Origin: Escherichia whittamii
GTDB taxonomy: Bacteria > Pseudomonadota > Gammaproteobacteria > Enterobacterales > Enterobacteriaceae
NCBI RefSeq assembly: GCF_014836715.1
Contig: NZ_JACSQI010000006.1
Location: 124,001-188,000, forward strand
Direction of reading: 5' to 3'
DNA: 64,000 nt
This document shows positions 1 through 9,152 of this stretch, one piece after another. Made by a program: the position numbers and the translations under genes. The notes beneath the pieces were generated by a model. That model was given only the letters and a program-made list of their open reading frames with translations, ran no database searches and was not told the DNA's origin. Each line of letters opens with the position of its first letter. Position 1 is the stretch's first letter.

Positions 1-88
1 TGGGAAGAATCAGGTAGTTTGCATGGCACCGGATAAAGATCTTGCTCATCTGGCTGCAGAAACAGTATTAAAGAAAATCAATTCCTGA
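1..88 (+). CDS. waaC: LPS heptosyltransferase I, C-terminal end only
   Basis: Only the last 28 codons are present, read from base 2 to the TGA at 86-88, ending in AETVLKKINS. WaaC (RfaC) adds the first heptose to Kdo during LPS inner-core assembly on the cytoplasmic face of the inner membrane. The call rests on position, since hldD-waaF-waaC-waaL is the standard rightward order, and on a GKNQ..C.AP motif that resembles the end of heptosyltransferase I. The 38 bases to the waaL start suggest co-transcription. The fragment is too short to confirm alone. Confidence 0.75.
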   Translation, partial: GKNQVVCMAPDKDLAHLAAETVLKKINS

Positions 89-126
89 TTAACACATTCT
101 ATATTATTTAAAACGGTGGAGAAGCA

Positions 127-1344
127 ATGTTAACAGCCTCGCTGGTGCTGCGTAATAAAGAGAGCTGGAAACCATACTGGAATAAAGTGTTGGTATTCCT
201 CTTTATTGCAACCTTTTTCCTTGATGGTATTACCCGTTATAAGCATATCATATCTGTACTAATGATTATTACGGTAATCTATCAAGTTTCTCGTGCTCCA
301 GGAACATTTAAAGCACTCTATAAAAATAATCTTTTTTATAGCATCCTGGCACTGTCACTCATTCTTTTATATGCTACTTTCATATCACCTGATCTGAAAA
401 TAAGTTTTAAAGAATTCAGTAACACGGTACTTAAAGGATTTTTGGCATATAGTTTACTAATACCTGCATTGTTAAAAGATGAAGATAATGAAAGCATCGG
501 TAAAATTGTACTATACTCATTAGTTACCGGACTTGGGTTACGTTGCCTTGTTGAAATTATTCTTTATATTCAGGATTATAATAAAGGAATAATGCCATTT
601 TCCACCTACGAACACCGTAGTATTTCCGATTCAATGGTGTTTCTATTTCCAGCATTATTAAATCTTTGGCTTATCAAGAAAACCTCTTATAAAATAGCAT
701 TCGTAATTTTTAGTGCAGTTTTCTTATTTCTGTTATTAGGAACGCTCTCGCGTGGTGCATGGCTGGCAGTATTCATAGTAACTCTACTATGGTTAATCTT
801 AAATCGTCAGTGGAAATTGTTGATGCTGATCTCCATCGTTATTTCTGTTGCAGCAGCGTGTATATTTACCTATAAAGGTGATCATGCCAATAAAGACAGG
901 CTTATTTATAAACTTCAACAGACCGACAGTTCTTATCGCTATACCAATGGTACTCAAGGTACGGCGTGGACATTAATTATGGAAAATCCACTTAAGGGAT
1001 ATGGCTACGGCGATGATATTTACCATGCAATATATAATAAGCGTGTCGTCGATTTTCCATCATGGACGTTCAGGCAATCCATTGGACCACACAACGTTAT
1101 TTTGTCAATTTGGTTTGCAGCAGGTTTAGCTGGATTACTCGCTTTACTTTATCTGTATGGCTCTATTATCAAAGAAACAGCTAACGCAATATTTAAAAAA
1201 GTAGTAGTCACTCCTTATAATGGTCAATTATTACTATTTTTATCTCTTGTAGGTTTTTATATTATTCGAGGTAATTTCGAGGAAGTTGATCTCAAACCAA
1301 TTGGCTTGATTGTTGGTTTGCTGTTAGCTATGCGGAATAAATAA
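127..1344 (+). CDS. waaL: O-antigen ligase WaaL (R2/Salmonella-like)
   Basis: This 405-residue polytopic inner-membrane protein has about ten to twelve hydrophobic segments and a large periplasmic loop at about residues 255-320. It transfers polymerised O antigen from undecaprenyl diphosphate to the completed lipid A-core on the periplasmic side. The GTLSRGAWLA stretch and the GPHN motif in the loop after SYRYTNGTQGTAW are typical of the family. The sequence resembles the remembered Salmonella WaaL far more than the K-12 ligase, which fits the waaK gene facing it. A purine-rich GGTGGAGAAG lies just before the ATG. WaaL sequences vary strongly with core type, so the match carries information about the acceptor. 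The gene is AT-rich. Confidence 0.93.
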   Translation: MLTASLVLRNKESWKPYWNKVLVFLFIATFFLDGITRYKHIISVLMIITVIYQVSRAPGTFKALYKNNLFYSILALSLILLYATFISPDLKISFKEFSNTVLKGFLAYSLLIPALLKDEDNESIGKIVLYSLVTGLGLRCLVEIILYIQDYNKGIMPFSTYEHRSISDSMVFLFPALLNLWLIKKTSYKIAFVIFSAVFLFLLLGTLSRGAWLAVFIVTLLWLILNRQWKLLMLISIVISVAAACIFTYKGDHANKDRLIYKLQQTDSSYRYTNGTQGTAWTLIMENPLKGYGYGDDIYHAIYNKRVVDFPSWTFRQSIGPHNVILSIWFAAGLAGLLALLYLYGSIIKETANAIFKKVVVTPYNGQLLLFLSLVGFYIIRGNFEEVDLKPIGLIVGLLLAMRNK

Positions 1345-1349
1345 AAAAA

Positions 1350-1379
1350 AGCCTGCCTGACATTTGGTTCAGGCAGGCT
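1350..1379 (-). terminator. Intrinsic terminator between convergent waaL and waaK
   Basis: There is an 11-bp perfect stem (AGCCTGCCTGA pairing with TCAGGCAGGCT) around an 8-base loop. On the minus strand it is followed by a run of eight T, so it should end the long waaQ-waaK transcript. On the plus strand the T run is weak (CTCTTC), but the hairpin may also slow transcription leaving waaL. Confidence 0.85.
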
Positions 1380-1397
1380 CTTCAAATCAAAGAATTT

Positions 1398-2540
1398 TTA
1401 ACCAAACCAGTCTCGTATTTGTGCTTCAAAACTCTGAGTAACATGTTCCCAGCTATATTTTGAGAAAACAAAATTTCGGGCATTTTCAGCAATTTGTTCT
1501 CTGTCAGCATCAGCTAAAACTCGCTTAATATCCGCGAGAATACTTTCAGATGTCATAGGCTCTGCAAGGTGATAACCTGTAATTCCTTCCAGAACAAACT
1601 CACTGATTCCACCTTTTTGACTCGCAAGTACAGGTTTACCAGCCGCCATAGCTTCAACAGCTACCATACAAAAAGCTTCTTCTACCTGGGAAGGAACAAC
1701 AACTAAATCTGCTAAACGGTAATAGTTATGCATCTGCTCCGGCGGCTGCCCACCCGCCATGATACATTGCGCGCCAATAGCTTTCGCTTCATCCAGAACC
1801 TTTTTCTGATATTCAGCTTTTTCACCTTTTTTACTGGCAAAAGGATCACCAACGATAACCAGTTTAAGGTTGTCTCTATCCTTACACAGCTTATTGAAAG
1901 CATCCATAAGCATCAGACAGCCTTTATCTGGCGATATCCTTCCTGCAAATAATAACACCGTATCATTCGCATCGATATTGAATTTCTTCCTTAAATCTAC
2001 AGTATTATCATGTAGATACGATTCAGCGCAAAAACCATTAGGCACAATAGCAATATCTGCAGCAGGCATTTTTTCCGAATAGAAATCGAACAGAAACTGG
2101 CTAGGAACAATTATTTTTGCATTTTTGTCTAACTGCCCTAGCTCGAAAGCATTATGAAGATGCATCACTAGCTGCGCTTGAGGACTTCTGCCGCGAATCT
2201 GTTTATACAGCTTCATGCTATTGTGGATAACAATAACTGAGTCTTTCGAATCAGCGTTTTTAGGTTGAGTATTTAAAATGCGCTGAGAATACGGCACAGG
2301 ATCAAGTCGAGTCCACTTTTGGAAAAGTCGCTTATAGACTCGACTAAAACCAATGTAGTGAATATCACAATTATCATTTACTTTTGTGTAAGTCGGGTAA
2401 CCGTCGTTTCGAATACAGGCGATAGTTGCTGGAATCGAAAGTCTTTTTGCAACCTGGTAAATCCATGTTTCAACCGCTGCAGCTCCTTTTGGCGGTATAG
2501 AAAATATTGGTGTGACGGTAAATATTATTTTTTTAATCAT
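1398..2540 (-). CDS. waaK: LPS core N-acetylglucosaminyltransferase WaaK
   Basis: This 380-residue GT4-type (GT-B fold) glycosyltransferase has an N-terminal acceptor domain and a C-terminal Rossmann domain containing LLFAGRISPDKG. It also has the nucleotide-sugar EX7E motif in EEAFCMVAVEAM near residue 290. It closely resembles the remembered Salmonella WaaK, which adds GlcNAc alpha-1,2 to the last core glucose and forms the epitope needed for O-antigen ligation. In K-12 this position holds waaU. It is the last gene of the waaQ operon, 56 bases after waaZ and just before the terminator. WaaK with a Salmonella-like WaaL points to an R2-type core. The core type is inferred, not shown chemically. 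Confidence 0.9.
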   Translation of the reverse strand: MIKKIIFTVTPIFSIPPKGAAAVETWIYQVAKRLSIPATIACIRNDGYPTYTKVNDNCDIHYIGFSRVYKRLFQKWTRLDPVPYSQRILNTQPKNADSKDSVIVIHNSMKLYKQIRGRSPQAQLVMHLHNAFELGQLDKNAKIIVPSQFLFDFYSEKMPAADIAIVPNGFCAESYLHDNTVDLRKKFNIDANDTVLLFAGRISPDKGCLMLMDAFNKLCKDRDNLKLVIVGDPFASKKGEKAEYQKKVLDEAKAIGAQCIMAGGQPPEQMHNYYRLADLVVVPSQVEEAFCMVAVEAMAAGKPVLASQKGGISEFVLEGITGYHLAEPMTSESILADIKRVLADADREQIAENARNFVFSKYSWEHVTQSFEAQIRDWFG

Positions 2541-2596
2541 TATTAGCCAACTCCAATATTTTGATAATACGAGATAAAGACATAGAAAATACTAGA

Positions 2597-3400
2597 TTAT
2601 TTATTGCAAACCCTGGATTGTAAAATTTCTGGCAGTTCCATAAATGGAATGATATCATATTGAATTGCTGTATCATCCGACAAATTATAAATATTAATAT
2701 CTTCTACATTTTCACGCATAAAACGGAAAAATGGCAAAATTTTGAATAAATCCTTACTCAATTCCGAGGGCATTGGATTCTTATTTTCATCATAGAAACG
2801 CGAACAGCTACCCGTTAAATCCAGACCGGAACAAATAATCCGTGCATACTTAAGTGAATAAGCTATTTGAATTGCAGCAAAGGCAATAGTATGGCATGAG
2901 CAATAACCAAGACTAATGTCCTTGCAAAATCCGACCAGACGACCTTTTTTAGACAATGGTACAGAGATCAGCAGTTCCTTGTGAATCTGACGCAATATAT
3001 TAAATTTAATCTTCTTTATCAATCCGCCTTTTTCTCGACGGTAAAAGGACCGTAATACGAGGCAGTTCTGGAGGAGATAAAGTTTATCTTCTTTGGAAGA
3101 GTGTTCATAAACGTCAACGTTTACTATGGTATAACGACTTCTCTGGCTAAATTTATAAAAATCATCACGACGCTGATGTAAAAAGCGGACATCTGTAAGC
3201 ACATATATAAAAGGAACGATATTATGACTTAACAAATATTGCGCAGAACCATTGACAGCAATAATATCCTTTGTTCGTAATACTGACAAAGGTGTTTTTT
3301 GCGATGTAGGGCCAGAAAGAAAAATAATAACATCATCAGATGTTTTATTTTCAATCAGGTTTTCAACATCTTTTTTGTCAATGTATCTAATATTCTTCAT
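2597..3400 (-). CDS. waaZ: LPS core biosynthesis protein WaaZ (short C-terminus)
   Basis: The 267-residue protein begins MKNIRYIDKKDVENLI and matches the remembered K-12 WaaZ closely for about 235 residues. It then ends in a different, shorter tail (K-12 is about 283 residues). WaaZ is needed for partial addition of a third Kdo and for lipooligosaccharide forms in K-12, R2 and Salmonella-type cores. It is probably a peripheral cytoplasmic protein: I see no signal peptide or clear membrane span. The changed tail abuts the waaK/waaU replacement and may mark a recombination junction. It lies 69 bases downstream of waaY in the operon. Confidence 0.9.
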   Translation of the reverse strand: MKNIRYIDKKDVENLIENKTSDDVIIFLSGPTSQKTPLSVLRTKDIIAVNGSAQYLLSHNIVPFIYVLTDVRFLHQRRDDFYKFSQRSRYTIVNVDVYEHSSKEDKLYLLQNCLVLRSFYRREKGGLIKKIKFNILRQIHKELLISVPLSKKGRLVGFCKDISLGYCSCHTIAFAAIQIAYSLKYARIICSGLDLTGSCSRFYDENKNPMPSELSKDLFKILPFFRFMRENVEDINIYNLSDDTAIQYDIIPFMELPEILQSRVCNK

Positions 3401-3469
3401 GATAAACCTGTGAAATAAATAACTCCGCTTAAAACTGTCCTGGTGAAGACATGTAATTGTGGGATATTT

Positions 3470-4168
3470 TTAGCGTGCTGGTTTCCCTTTCAAACGCCGC
3501 ATCAAATTGCGCATTTTTTTACGATAAACTAAAAGATAATAACCTGGATCTTTAATCTCATTTTTAATACCGTAATGACGCTCTAAGTCAATACGATCTT
3601 TCGCTTTACGCTGCGCCGAAGCACGTTTTCCGGAGAGATCAATAATTCGGACTTCACCATTTTGTATAATGAAGTTACCACGATGGGGGTCGCCAGAAAC
3701 CATGCCATGTTGATGCAATGCATTAATTGATTGCTGAATTTTATTTTTTAGCGCGTCATCAATATCGGGCATATCACACAACTCTATACCATCAATATAC
3801 TCGATGATCATGATATAAGTATGGACAAATCGTAAGGTTTTCCGTTCAGCTAATAAATAAAAATCATTGAGCGTATTTAACCCTTCATTTCGTACTTTTT
3901 GAGTTTGCTCAAAAAGGCGTTCATAATAATCACCTTTTAACAGAGACTTAAAAAAACGCTCGTTACGCTTAACTTTCGGAGAAAATACCTTAAGAATCAA
4001 TTTACCGTAATCGGTATCAATAAGCATAACTTTTGTATCATCAATAGAACGAAAAACCTTGATGATATTTATATTATAAGACAAGAAGTCATTTAATACA
4101 TTGAGATATTTTGAGTTGTTTTCATCGGTAAAAACAACCAAGTCTTTGATCTTGCTCTTCTGAATCAT
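3470..4168 (-). CDS. waaY: LPS core heptose(II) kinase WaaY
   Basis: This is a 232-residue kinase-like protein, the same length as in K-12 and nearly identical to it as remembered. It phosphorylates heptose II of the inner core after WaaP and WaaQ have acted, stabilising the outer membrane through cation bridges. The catalytic region shows HQHGMVSGDPHRGNF (catalytic-loop Asp) followed by VRIIDLSG (DFG-like metal-binding Asp), as in small atypical kinases. It lies 17 bases after waaR and 69 bases before waaZ in the RfaH-controlled operon. Confidence 0.94.
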   Translation of the reverse strand: MIQKSKIKDLVVFTDENNSKYLNVLNDFLSYNINIIKVFRSIDDTKVMLIDTDYGKLILKVFSPKVKRNERFFKSLLKGDYYERLFEQTQKVRNEGLNTLNDFYLLAERKTLRFVHTYIMIIEYIDGIELCDMPDIDDALKNKIQQSINALHQHGMVSGDPHRGNFIIQNGEVRIIDLSGKRASAQRKAKDRIDLERHYGIKNEIKDPGYYLLVYRKKMRNLMRRLKGKPAR

Positions 4169-4185
4169 GATAAGCCAGTTAAATG

Positions 4186-5202
4186 TTATTTACGGTAATA
4201 TTTTCGGCAAAGATAACAGACTCCTGCTATAATTCCTGAGATATAATGATGTTGCACTAAAAGATGTTTATATCTTTTTTTAAATTCAATAAGTGATTTT
4301 GCATCTCGTGGAGAGTCATCTTTCCAGGGGGAATTCTCTAAAGCTATTTTATAGTATTTTACCGATGGATAAATTGCCCATTTGTGCCACGGTTTAGTTG
4401 CACCTGTATAATGAATAAGAAGAGTACTTTCTGTAATCAGTTTTTTATAGTTTTGATGTGTTTTGTCTTTTAATTCACTTTTAATTGTATAAATTGTATT
4501 GTACTCACGAGGCAAAAATATTGTCATCCCTTTCAGTAAGACATTCATAACATCCTGATCAGGGTATTTATAAACATTATCTTTACTCATAAGAATAGAT
4601 AATGCTTTTTCTGTTAGTTTTGCGGCAGTCCATTTTTTTAAGTCTAAATACACGACACCTGAATTAAAGTACTGCCCAAGTAATTCAGGATCAGACAACC
4701 TGGATACCGCCTTTTCCTGCATTGGCTCAACATCTTTAACAACAGCAGCCATCGCTCCGTTTAAATCCAGATACAATAGTTGGCTAATATCGCCTTTACA
4801 AACAACATCTGCATCAAGATAAAGCAAACGATCAAGCGTTAAGCCCAATAATTGAAATGCAAATAAACGGAAGTACATTGCTCTTGACCAGACCTGTGTA
4901 CAAGGCAAACACTGGAGCTTATTAGTGTTAATTCTATATAACGTGATTCTTAATTGGTATTGCTCTGCAAGCTTTGCGACTTTTTGAAAAAAGTCATCAT
5001 TATAAACGTCAGCAATAATATAAAAATCAAGATTAATATGTCGATTGTTTAGAACAATTGATGTGATGGAAACACCTACACCATCAAGATAATTAGCATC
5101 GACACCATAGGCAACATTTAAACATTCAGAAGTATTTATATTAACTAGCCGGAAATCCCAGGCTTTAACTTTATCTATCTCTATGGCAGGAAATGAGTCC
5201 AC
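4186..5202 (-). CDS. waaR: LPS alpha-1,2-glucosyltransferase WaaR (WaaJ/RfaJ)
   Basis: The protein has 338 residues and belongs to family GT8. The metal-binding DXD motif lies in RLLYLDADVVCKG near residue 130. Further GT8 motifs are QYFNSGVVYLDL, YPDQDVMN and the C-terminal HYTGATKPWHKW. It adds the third glucose of the outer core from UDP-glucose. It matches the remembered K-12 protein almost residue for residue. The C-terminal basic/aromatic tail (LCRKYYRK) probably helps membrane association. Naming varies (WaaJ or RfaJ); WaaR is used because the locus looks K-12/R2-like here. It is 39 bases downstream of waaO. Confidence 0.92.
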   Translation of the reverse strand: MDSFPAIEIDKVKAWDFRLVNINTSECLNVAYGVDANYLDGVGVSITSIVLNNRHINLDFYIIADVYNDDFFQKVAKLAEQYQLRITLYRINTNKLQCLPCTQVWSRAMYFRLFAFQLLGLTLDRLLYLDADVVCKGDISQLLYLDLNGAMAAVVKDVEPMQEKAVSRLSDPELLGQYFNSGVVYLDLKKWTAAKLTEKALSILMSKDNVYKYPDQDVMNVLLKGMTIFLPREYNTIYTIKSELKDKTHQNYKKLITESTLLIHYTGATKPWHKWAIYPSVKYYKIALENSPWKDDSPRDAKSLIEFKKRYKHLLVQHHYISGIIAGVCYLCRKYYRK

Positions 5203-5241
5203 AATGCTACCCTTATATCATTACTTTATAGTTTCCCAGTT

Positions 5242-6261
5242 TTAATGTTTTATCTTTTCAAGAAAATAAAAAAGATAATTGTTAAATCCTTTTAGATATC
5301 TATGCTTTTTAAGCATATGTTTTGCGCTATATCTTAATTGATTGCTATTGTTCGGTTTCAGCAACGCCGTATTCTTCCATGGCGAAGCATTTTTTGCCTC
5401 CATAAAGGCTTGTGATACAGGATAATCCCAGGCCCAATCATGCCAGGGCTTGGTTGGACCGATATAATGGATAAAAATAGTATCGTTGGTTACTGGGTTT
5501 GTAAAACTTTCTTTGAGCTGATAATTTAAGCTAAACTGGGTGTTATATTTAATATCAGCAAAAATAAGTTTGTCTGCCAGCAACATATTTAACACATCCT
5601 GATCAGGATGTGTTATTTTTTTGATTATTTCTGGATCATTTAGCATTGCAATGGCTCGAGCAGAAACCTGTTGAGCAGCCCATTGGTCCGTATTAATCAA
5701 TAAAAAACCGGAGTTAAAGTAACCTTTAGCAATTCCCGCAACACCTAACGAATGTGCGCGTTTTTCCCACCAGTCAGCTTGCCCTTCTGTAACAACCATT
5801 GCGACTTTATCGTCAGGAAATGAGAATTTAATTAGTGGCTCAATACTCCCCTGACAAATAATATCAGCATCCAGATAAAGGACTTTAGACGACTTATTAA
5901 TAAAGTAATCAGCAATAACAAAGCGAAAATATATTGCATGAGTCCAGTTCTTGGTGCTAGGTAATGAGCGGAGCCGATCACCATTAATCAGATATATTTT
6001 AATTCTGGTTTTATACTGCAACGCCAGAGCATCAAAATACTTACGATCATCATCGCCAAAATAATCAGTAAAAATATGGAAACACAATCGACTTCCTTCA
6101 TTATGCTTTAATATTGAAGCAATCGAAATTCCGCAACCAAATAGAAAATTTTTGTCAGTTCCATAAGCGATGTCCAGACAAAGATTTTCTGTTTCTACTT
6201 TATGATTATAATCAATAACTGAATTAAGAAACTCAGTTTCCTGGAAAAACACCTGCTGCAT
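5242..6261 (-). CDS. waaO: LPS alpha-1,3-glycosyltransferase WaaO (WaaI-like)
   Basis: This 339-residue GT8 enzyme has the DXD motif in KVLYLDADIICQG, then GYFNSGFLLINTDQW, HPDQDVLNML and the C-terminal HYIGPTKPWHDW motif. WaaO adds the second outer-core glucose alpha-1,3 to glucose I. The Salmonella counterpart WaaI adds galactose instead, and sequence alone does not settle donor specificity; glucose is assumed from the R2/K-12-like context. The start codon overlaps the waaB stop by one base (TAATG), indicating translational coupling. It is paralogous to the adjacent waaR. Confidence 0.88.
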   Translation of the reverse strand: MQQVFFQETEFLNSVIDYNHKVETENLCLDIAYGTDKNFLFGCGISIASILKHNEGSRLCFHIFTDYFGDDDRKYFDALALQYKTRIKIYLINGDRLRSLPSTKNWTHAIYFRFVIADYFINKSSKVLYLDADIICQGSIEPLIKFSFPDDKVAMVVTEGQADWWEKRAHSLGVAGIAKGYFNSGFLLINTDQWAAQQVSARAIAMLNDPEIIKKITHPDQDVLNMLLADKLIFADIKYNTQFSLNYQLKESFTNPVTNDTIFIHYIGPTKPWHDWAWDYPVSQAFMEAKNASPWKNTALLKPNNSNQLRYSAKHMLKKHRYLKGFNNYLFYFLEKIKH

Positions 6262-7340
6262 TATTTCCTCCGGGAAATAGCAGAAATAATTATCTTATGT
6301 AATCTATCGTAATACTTCGATTGGTAAAATTTATCGATCGACCCAGGAATTTTTTCATGTTCGATATAAATTTCACCGGATATATATTTATTTAGAAGAG
6401 TTACAAAACCAGCAATATCTCCCGGTTGATACAGATGACCATTAACATCAGGTTGAATAATGTCAGCAGGCCCGGATACACAATCGGTACTGATACAAGG
6501 AATCCCCCATGACAAGGCTTCAAGTAGAGTCATTGGAAAACCTTCAAAAGATGAGGTGAGCAATAGCGCACTCACTTTTTTAATATCTTGTTGGACCAAT
6601 TCCCAGGGGTGTCGTTGCCAACCATACCAGACAATTCGATCATCAATATTTAGTTCTCTACTATAAGCCTGGCATTTTTCGAAATCGGAACCATCGCCCA
6701 ATACATGGAGTTTCCAGTTACCTTGCGCCTGTGATAAGCCATCAAGCAAGTCTTTAACCCGTTTCTGGCCTTCGAATTTCATACGCCCAACATAAATGAA
6801 CGTTGCCGTTTCGTCTTCTTCGGGCGCGGGAATGACTGAGTCTTTCGCTTCGACGGGATTAAAAATAACATTTATCGTCGATTCTGCTACACCCCGATTA
6901 ATCATTTGCTGTTTAATGCCAGAGCTGATTGCTAAATGATAGTCGGCACAGGTGATATATTCAGCATGTTTTTTGTGATCTAAAGAAAAATGCGGCCATG
7001 AAAATACTGGCACATCAATCCCTGATTTTTTACGTGCTTTTGCGGCAAACAGGCAAGAAATCACATCAATACAAATAACGATATCTGGTTGGTAATCCTG
7101 AAGCCATTTACTTAAAGCATGAATATGTTTTGCCCGACGCAAAAAGCCTAAACGAATATTGGAAAATGAACATGAGTATTTAATACCTTCTAGCCATCCC
7201 TTATCCATTTTGTCATTACGACAAAAGAAAAACATTTCACTTTGGATATGCTTTTGCATGAAGGTGTTAATGACATCACGGATGACTGTTTCCATGCCGC
7301 CAAATCCAGAAACAGCTTCGCCTATAAATGCTATTTTCAT
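6261..7340 (-). CDS. waaB: LPS alpha-1,6-galactosyltransferase WaaB
   Basis: This GT4 glycosyltransferase has 359 residues from the ATG at 7340; an in-frame start 10 codons upstream gives 369. The chosen start begins MKIAFIGEAVSGFGGMETV, as in K-12, with a purine-rich stretch just upstream. Motifs include TFIYVGRMKFEGQKRV (donor-binding domain) and SSFEGFPMTLLEAL (EX7E). WaaB adds the branching alpha-1,6 galactose on glucose I from UDP-galactose. It lies between waaS (42 bases) and waaO (one-base overlap). Confidence 0.92.
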   Translation of the reverse strand: MKIAFIGEAVSGFGGMETVIRDVINTFMQKHIQSEMFFFCRNDKMDKGWLEGIKYSCSFSNIRLGFLRRAKHIHALSKWLQDYQPDIVICIDVISCLFAAKARKKSGIDVPVFSWPHFSLDHKKHAEYITCADYHLAISSGIKQQMINRGVAESTINVIFNPVEAKDSVIPAPEEDETATFIYVGRMKFEGQKRVKDLLDGLSQAQGNWKLHVLGDGSDFEKCQAYSRELNIDDRIVWYGWQRHPWELVQQDIKKVSALLLTSSFEGFPMTLLEALSWGIPCISTDCVSGPADIIQPDVNGHLYQPGDIAGFVTLLNKYISGEIYIEHEKIPGSIDKFYQSKYYDRLHKIIISAISRRK

Positions 7341-7382
7341 AGAAACTCTCATTAATTGAGTAAAACTCACTGTTTTAACGAT

Positions 7383-8318
7383 TTATTTGTCTATAAAATC
7401 AGAAACAATTATTGACATCATTTTATCAGGACTGAATTTATATAAACTATCATAATCCATTGGTTTAACAGATGAGTTTATAAAATACTCTAACTTATCC
7501 CAATCGTCATGACCTATTATAAAAAAGCGAGATTCATTATAGATTTCTGAACCAAGTATATTTATATTATTTGTAATTAATTTTTTATTAAAAAATAATG
7601 CCTCAAGTATACGAAGAGTCCAGCCAGATTGGTTTTCTTTCGTTATATCAACAATTATATTAGCGTTTAATGTTCTGCGAATATTTTCTTCATAAGGCAT
7701 TTGTTTTTCAATCAAATACTTTGAAGTCAGAGATGATGTCTTATCTTTGACAACATTAAAATCTAACTTACATCCTAGCGATGTTAGTCTATCAGCTAAC
7801 TCATTAATTATTTGAAGACGCCCTTTATCTCGCCCAAGAAAGAAACATATTGGCTGACTGTTATTTTTGTTAGCCAAATTATAATTTGTAATTTCCTCCA
7901 TCCCTATAGGAAAAAATTGTTCTATCGCTTTGGTCTTTTCATTCCCTATAAATCTATGTTCAAAATCATATATAATATCGAAATAGTTAGCGCTATCAAA
8001 AATAAAATCTTCGCTAACAGTATTTCTTAGAAGCAAAACTTTATGACAATTGACATTCTTTAAGATTTGCTTATTAATACCTTTATTTATCACACTATCA
8101 TTAAAGATAATTATGTCATCTTTTTTAATATTATTGAGATAATGCTTGATGAATAATCGTCCCAGCCATGCATTGTCCATCCCTATTTTTGAGATTTTCT
8201 TATTAACCCAGTTGTACTTTTTTGGCGTTGTTATGTTTTGTATATTGTACTTTTTTTTCAGGTACTGGATCATTTTTAATTCATAATCTGCAACCCAGTT
8301 TATAAAATAAATAGTCAT
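7383..8318 (-). CDS. waaS: LPS core biosynthesis protein WaaS
   Basis: This 311-residue protein resembles the remembered K-12 WaaS/RfaS, with conserved stretches such as [20 protein letters not shown] and [13 protein letters not shown]. WaaS is linked to a rhamnose added to Kdo in lipooligosaccharide forms of K-12-type cores. The gene is strikingly AT-rich compared with waaP and waaG just upstream, rich in Asn, Ile and Lys codons, which suggests a separate transfer history. It resembles a GT-B enzyme only loosely. It lies 36 bases after waaP in the operon. Confidence 0.9.
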   Translation of the reverse strand: MTIYFINWVADYELKMIQYLKKKYNIQNITTPKKYNWVNKKISKIGMDNAWLGRLFIKHYLNNIKKDDIIIFNDSVINKGINKQILKNVNCHKVLLLRNTVSEDFIFDSANYFDIIYDFEHRFIGNEKTKAIEQFFPIGMEEITNYNLANKNNSQPICFFLGRDKGRLQIINELADRLTSLGCKLDFNVVKDKTSSLTSKYLIEKQMPYEENIRRTLNANIIVDITKENQSGWTLRILEALFFNKKLITNNINILGSEIYNESRFFIIGHDDWDKLEYFINSSVKPMDYDSLYKFSPDKMMSIIVSDFIDK

Positions 8319-8354
8319 AATAAAGTTAGTTCCAGTACATACTGATAAATATTT

Positions 8355-9152
8355 TTATAATCCTTTGCGTTGTGTTCGCTCTTTAATACGCTCGGCCTTA
8401 ACGCTTGCCATGTTCAATAAATTCTGTTCAAGAGATAATATTTTGCGTAAAGGCATCCCAAAATAAACCTTCATAAATCGCCATATGTCTCTTTGCGTCA
8501 GGCCAATATTCATTGATGAGAAATATAAACCAATCAGGTCTTTATCGCGCCAGCGGCGCGGTACTTTTGCACGGATCTGTGCCCGATGCAGATCGATAAC
8601 CGAAATCTTTAATTCATCTTCCCGGCCAGTAAATGGCAAATGAAGTAAAAAGTGGCAAATATAACAGTCGCGGTGATTTATCCCTGCTGCGTGCATTTTA
8701 CGCACCATGGTTGCCACACGCGCGATCAGCATACGCTTAACACGTATATCAGGAGGATTGACTGCCCAATCGGCACAATAATCTTCAAGGCTAATCGTGG
8801 GAGTGAGATCTTCGGTAATAATAAATGATGTGCGGGTTAATGGATTTAAACCTTTTTCACCAAACCCAATGCCCTTCATTGTATCAACGCCAACATCACT
8901 CAGGCGATGAATAGCGTGCCACTCTCTGTCTGCGCCCAAAACGGGCATCCGCAATGAGAGTAGATTTTTTATAATCTCTTTTAATGTCGTCCCCTTGTGC
9001 CATTTAAGAAAATAGCTTTTCCCGGACAGTTCAAAGCGTAATGTGCGACGAGTCTCCAGTTCACGAAAGACCTCGCCGTTCAGTTTTTTGACTTCTGCAA
9101 AAGCATCTTTACCACGCCAAAGTGTGGCAAGCGGCTCTTTTAATTCAACCAT
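8355..9152 (-). CDS. waaP: LPS core heptose(I) kinase WaaP
   Basis: The protein has 265 residues, the usual length. WaaP phosphorylates heptose I of the inner core, which is required for outer-membrane barrier function. It has the atypical kinase catalytic loop HRDCYICH (H160-R161-D162) and the metal-binding VIDLHRA (Asp187). An N-terminal Lys (K50 in YFLKWHKG) fits ATP binding. The start overlaps the end of waaG by 8 bases, so translation is probably coupled. No truncation or missing catalytic residue is seen. Confidence 0.96.
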   Translation of the reverse strand: MVELKEPLATLWRGKDAFAEVKKLNGEVFRELETRRTLRFELSGKSYFLKWHKGTTLKEIIKNLLSLRMPVLGADREWHAIHRLSDVGVDTMKGIGFGEKGLNPLTRTSFIITEDLTPTISLEDYCADWAVNPPDIRVKRMLIARVATMVRKMHAAGINHRDCYICHFLLHLPFTGREDELKISVIDLHRAQIRAKVPRRWRDKDLIGLYFSSMNIGLTQRDIWRFMKVYFGMPLRKILSLEQNLLNMASVKAERIKERTQRKGL

